Positions 22,280-24,875 of a DNA stretch of 24,875 bases are shown piece by piece (within the stretch, counting starts at the first letter, position 1; each line of letters starts with the position of its first letter). Below the pieces are notes generated by a model. That model had not been told where the DNA came from. It saw only the letters and a list, made by a program, of their open reading frames with translations, and made no database searches. The stretch spans positions 1 through 24,875 of the forward strand of contig CAYVQU010000071.1 in the NCBI GenBank assembly GCA_964453155.1, read 5' to 3'. This stretch comes from CAYVQU01 sp964453155. GTDB taxonomy: Bacteria > Chloroflexota > Anaerolineae > Anaerolineales > UBA11858. Both the position numbers and the translations under genes were made by a program.

Positions 22280-22795
22280 ATGAATGATATATTTGATAAA
22301 GTAACCGGCGATCAAGATTGGTTTAAAAAGATCGCCAGTAAAATTCCAGGCTTCAGCGGTTATATTGAACGTCAGAACCGCCGGGCTGCGGACAAATTGA
22401 TCCGAGAAACCGTCGCTGATCGGTTTGAAGAGCTGTGGCAGCGAATATCGGCCTTACAAACCGATTTTCTCAGCCAGGGTGAAATCCTGTATTTAGATGA
22501 TTTGGAACGGGCGGCAATAAAAATTCGCACCTTTATCGATAAAATTCGCCGGGCCTCTTATGGCTATTCTGGATTTTTCGACGCGGCCAAGGTTAATGAA
22601 GAAGAATTAGCTCGAGTATACGAGTACGACAGTGGGATGCTCGACCTTGTTGATGAGGTCGGTCGCGCGATTGACAATATCGAAGCTTCCATGGGAACCG
22701 ATGGGCTACCGGCTGCAATTCGGAATTTGATCAGTAAAGCTCAAGATTGCATCACGGTTTATAATCGCCGCGATGAAGTCATGAAGATGGAATAA
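22280..22795 (+). CDS. Helical hypothetical protein paired with the SPFH gene
   Basis: A 171-residue, mostly alpha-helical, charged protein without signal peptide or membrane segment. I cannot name a family. It has a possible amphipathic start (WFKKIASKIPGFSGYIERQNRR), several Arg/Lys-rich helices and a conserved-looking centre, FIDKIRRASYGYSGFFDA. The ATG at 22280 is chosen because GGAGG at 22270-22274 sits five bases upstream. An in-frame ATG at 22256 has no ribosome site. It ends 12 nt before the SPFH gene, which has its own GGAGG, so the two are probably made together. A role as partner or regulator of the SPFH assembly is an inference from this pairing. Confidence 0.8.
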   Translation: MNDIFDKVTGDQDWFKKIASKIPGFSGYIERQNRRAADKLIRETVADRFEELWQRISALQTDFLSQGEILYLDDLERAAIKIRTFIDKIRRASYGYSGFFDAAKVNEEELARVYEYDSGMLDLVDEVGRAIDNIEASMGTDGLPAAIRNLISKAQDCITVYNRRDEVMKME

Positions 22796-22807
22796 TGGAG
22801 GCTAATA

Positions 22808-23881
22808 ATGGCTAGAATTTTCGATGTAGTTGAATATCCTGATGCAATGCGCGATGAAATCGTGCATCGTTTTCCTGAGACTGGTTATGGTGATTTCCGA
22901 CTTGGTTCTCAGGTGATCGTGCGCGAATCACAGGCAGCGGTTTTCTTCCGTGATGGTCAGGCGTTGGATGTATTTGGACCTGGTCGGCATACGATTGCCA
23001 CCGCCAACATCCCCAAATTAGTTGATTTGATTGGTAAAGCTTTCAACAACCGCACACCTTTCACCGCTGAAGTGTATTTTGTGTCGATGCGGGAATTTGT
23101 GGATAAGAAATGGGGGACGCCTCAACCAATTATTGTCCGCAACCCGGGTATGGGTTTAGGCGTAGCCTTGCTCCAGGGTTTTGGTTCCTACAGCTTCCAG
23201 GTGGCTGATCCGCAGCAATTTGTTACCCAAGTTGTGGGTGCTCAGGGTGTTTATCGCACGCGCGATATCGAAAACCGTCTAAGGGATGTCCTGCTCTCCG
23301 ATCTGACAGATCTGTTGGGCGAAACCGCGGCCAATAAGAGCGTGGTTGAACTCATTGGTTTGGTCAATGAGATGAGTGCTGGGGTCCGGGCCAAATCCCA
23401 GGATCACTTCCAATCTCTTGGTTTGACTCTCAAGGCTTTCCTGATCGCCAATCTGAAACCATCCAGTAAATCGGCGGAAGAATTGCGGGATATGGGCATG
23501 CTCGATATGCAGACTTATACCCAACTCCAGGCCGCAGATGCCATGCGGGATGCCGCCCAAAATCCCAGTGGCGGGGCTGGTTTGACTGCCGGGATCGGGG
23601 CCGGGGTGGGGGTTGGTAATGTGTTATCTCAATCCTTACAAGGAATGACTGGTAATCAAGGTGGCCAACAGGCTGGGGGTGCGGCGCCTAGCGGCGGCGG
23701 CAGTTCTCCCAGTGGTGGCGGGATGCCGGATGTTATGACTCCTTCAGAGGCCGCGACCGTTTTACGAGTCTCAGAAGAAGATGTGATCGCTGCGATTGAA
23801 GCCGGTGATCTGAGAGCCCGAAAACTTGGTAAAGCTTATCGCATTAGCAAAAAGGCGATGGAAGAATTCCTAGGCGGCTGA
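22808..23881 (+). CDS. SPFH-domain protein fused to an excisionase-like helix-turn-helix
   Basis: A 357-residue protein in three parts. Residues about 20-250 resemble the soluble SPFH (virion-core-like, YdjI) group: GSQVIVRESQAAVFFRDGQ, FGPGRHTI, and a helical region with ENRLRDVLLSDL. Residues 252-309 are a Gly/Ser/Gln-rich linker. Residues 310-357 (MTPSEAATVLRVSEEDVI, GDLRARKLGKAYRI) match the short MerR/excisionase-type DNA-binding domain (HTH_17). Relatives often end instead in a zinc ribbon. SPFH proteins form ring or scaffold oligomers, often at membranes, but no membrane helix is present here. GGAGG lies six bases before the ATG. The DNA-binding tail suggests an oligomer that can touch DNA or use this domain for another contact. 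Confidence 0.85.
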   Translation: MARIFDVVEYPDAMRDEIVHRFPETGYGDFRLGSQVIVRESQAAVFFRDGQALDVFGPGRHTIATANIPKLVDLIGKAFNNRTPFTAEVYFVSMREFVDKKWGTPQPIIVRNPGMGLGVALLQGFGSYSFQVADPQQFVTQVVGAQGVYRTRDIENRLRDVLLSDLTDLLGETAANKSVVELIGLVNEMSAGVRAKSQDHFQSLGLTLKAFLIANLKPSSKSAEELRDMGMLDMQTYTQLQAADAMRDAAQNPSGGAGLTAGIGAGVGVGNVLSQSLQGMTGNQGGQQAGGAAPSGGGSSPSGGGMPDVMTPSEAATVLRVSEEDVIAAIEAGDLRARKLGKAYRISKKAMEEFLGG

Positions 23882-23890
23882 TCCTGAAAT

Positions 23891-23930
23891 AAAAAAAGGC
23901 CCGGTTCAATTTGAAACCGGGCCTTTTTTT
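23891..23930. terminator. Bidirectional intrinsic terminator
   Basis: Stem GGCCCGGTT (23898-23906) with AACCGGGCC (23915-23923), flanked by seven A on the left and seven T on the right. It ends the SPFH unit and the convergent minus-strand gene, whose stop codon region begins inside the T-run. Confidence 0.92.
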
Positions 23931-24621
23931 ATTTCTCTAAAACTGCTTGAATTTGATTTGAAATTTCAGTATTCAGGGGTTTATTTTTAGCATCTTTCCG
24001 AATGAAATCTTTCAATTTTTTCGAATGAAGCGTTGGGTGGGGGGCGTTCTCGACTTCTAATACTACATCGGGGTGGAAAAACACTAACATGGCCTTTACT
24101 GGGGGTAATTCCAACTCGGGTAGGCGTTTTCGTAAGAATTTCTCTAGGCGTTCTACATCGGATTCAATCTCTAAATCTGGTCGACCGATTCCTTCTTGGG
24201 CAAAGGCTTTGAGGTAGGCATACAACAGCCCCCCGCCTTTCTGGCGCCAGCGGTTTTTCTGATACGTGATTGTGCCGCGTTGGTGTTTGGAGTTGATGAT
24301 CCAAATTCCAGCGGGACCGACGAGGACATGAGCGGGTGGAGCCTGATAGTGGAAAATACCATAATTTTTATCCAGACCTTTGAGCGCTGCATCTAGCATT
24401 TGATCTGGACGAGGTTTGCGTCCCCAACGATTGGTTAAATAAATTCCGACCTGGGAAAGTAGAAATCCAACCAGTAGGGCAATAATCGACAGGTTTATCT
24501 TCTCTGGCTCTCGAAAGGTGATGTACATCCCCCAACCCAAGATGACCAAAGACGTGAGCGTGATGATGCTGCTAATTCGGGCGTTGCGGTTGATGAGTTT
24601 CTCATTTTTAATGATTTTCAT
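23929..24621 (-). CDS. Membrane protein with degenerate NERD-like (nuclease-related) domain
   Basis: About 230 residues. Two membrane helices lie at about 17-36 and 43-62, followed by a cytoplasmic region. The phrase HVLVGPAGIWIINSKHQRGTI resembles the core of NERD domains, where the usual pattern is a D-h-(hydrophobic)-GP-(hydrophobic) strand followed by E-T-K. Here His replaces the Asp and Asn-Ser-Lys replaces Glu-Thr-Lys, so nuclease activity may be lost. The C-terminal third is charged and helical. The start is taken as the ATG at 24621, with a GGAG about 12 bases upstream. A TTG at 24639 is in frame but includes that site. The role is unknown. The gene is alone, converging on the SPFH unit at a shared terminator. 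Confidence 0.7.
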   Translation of the reverse strand: MKIIKNEKLINRNARISSIITLTSLVILGWGMYITFREPEKINLSIIALLVGFLLSQVGIYLTNRWGRKPRPDQMLDAALKGLDKNYGIFHYQAPPAHVLVGPAGIWIINSKHQRGTITYQKNRWRQKGGGLLYAYLKAFAQEGIGRPDLEIESDVERLEKFLRKRLPELELPPVKAMLVFFHPDVVLEVENAPHPTLHSKKLKDFIRKDAKNKPLNTEISNQIQAVLEK

Positions 24622-24875
24622 ATTGAAATTTAGCTCCAAATAGATTTGACCTCATGTAATTAATGCAGGTCATTTTGTAAGTATACTTCCATTCAAAGTA
24701 AGAGTGGATGACATGATATTCGTAGATATTAAACTTCATTATGCTTTTTATATTTTTTACCAAGCTTGCTATTTTCCTCCAGCAACATTATCCTGACAAA
24801 TATCAATTATTCTTATTGTTGGGTTGACTCTACTGCAGTAACTCAGGCAAAACAGAAGCGTTGAGCAACAAAAAA
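24622..24875. other. AT-rich non-coding end of window
   Basis: No convincing open frame on either strand, and no tRNA-like or repeat structure that I can support. A palindromic AAGTATACTT near 24680 may hold a -10 for the minus-strand NERD-like gene, but no matching -35 is seen. Confidence 0.5.

Noticed and set aside
24622..24875. Short open frames in the AT-rich window end
   Set aside because: None has a ribosome site, useful length or protein-like composition.

Overview
The window looks like chromosomal DNA of a bacterium of the phylum Chloroflexota, probably class Anaerolineae. I infer this from the style of the very long PAS/GAF sensor proteins, the short Trp/Tyr module strung between GAF domains, the lipoprotein carrying a G5 domain and a beta-propeller, and the core gene set. 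No rRNA, tRNA, insertion sequence, prophage or CRISPR array is visible.

Left third (about 1-11610): one co-directional signalling cluster of six genes, closed by a strong bidirectional terminator. The order is a membrane GAF sensor, a soluble sensor with seven PAS domains plus GAF domains, a ParA-type ATPase, a soluble GAF histidine kinase, a threonine-synthase-like PLP enzyme fused to a phospho-acceptor receiver domain, and a stand-alone receiver. The first two proteins have sensory domains but no kinase or output domain. The only phospho-donor is the kinase (His457) and the two candidate acceptors are Asp473 of the PLP fusion and Asp54 of the lone receiver. Gene spacing (38 nt, 50 nt, 26-nt overlap, 3 nt, 4-nt overlap) supports one transcript. 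This is the most unusual part of the window: a two-component relay that appears to end on an amino-acid enzyme, with a ParA ATPase encoded in the middle.

Middle (about 11630-20504): mostly housekeeping genes. scpB (minus strand) shares a 60-bp divergent promoter region with a lipoprotein gene. Next come a UDP-glucuronate-decarboxylase-like gene with a GtrA-family membrane protein, then a tight unit of a hypothetical gene, an acyl-CoA thioesterase and a Mg-chelatase-type AAA ATPase. The ATPase reading frame is broken at a run of eight C. A uroporphyrinogen-decarboxylase-superfamily gene overlaps rsmD, followed by an unusual histidine kinase whose sensor is a cyclic-nucleotide-binding domain.

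Right part (about 20528-24875): a NUDIX hydrolase and a class II fructose-bisphosphate aldolase on the minus strand, separated by a perfect palindrome. Divergent from them is a two-gene unit, a helical hypothetical protein plus an SPFH protein fused to an excisionase-like DNA-binding domain. Behind a second bidirectional terminator lies a minus-strand membrane protein with a degenerate NERD-like domain. The last 236 bases hold no convincing gene.

All assignments come from reading the sequence. No database search was made, so family names rest on visible motifs.
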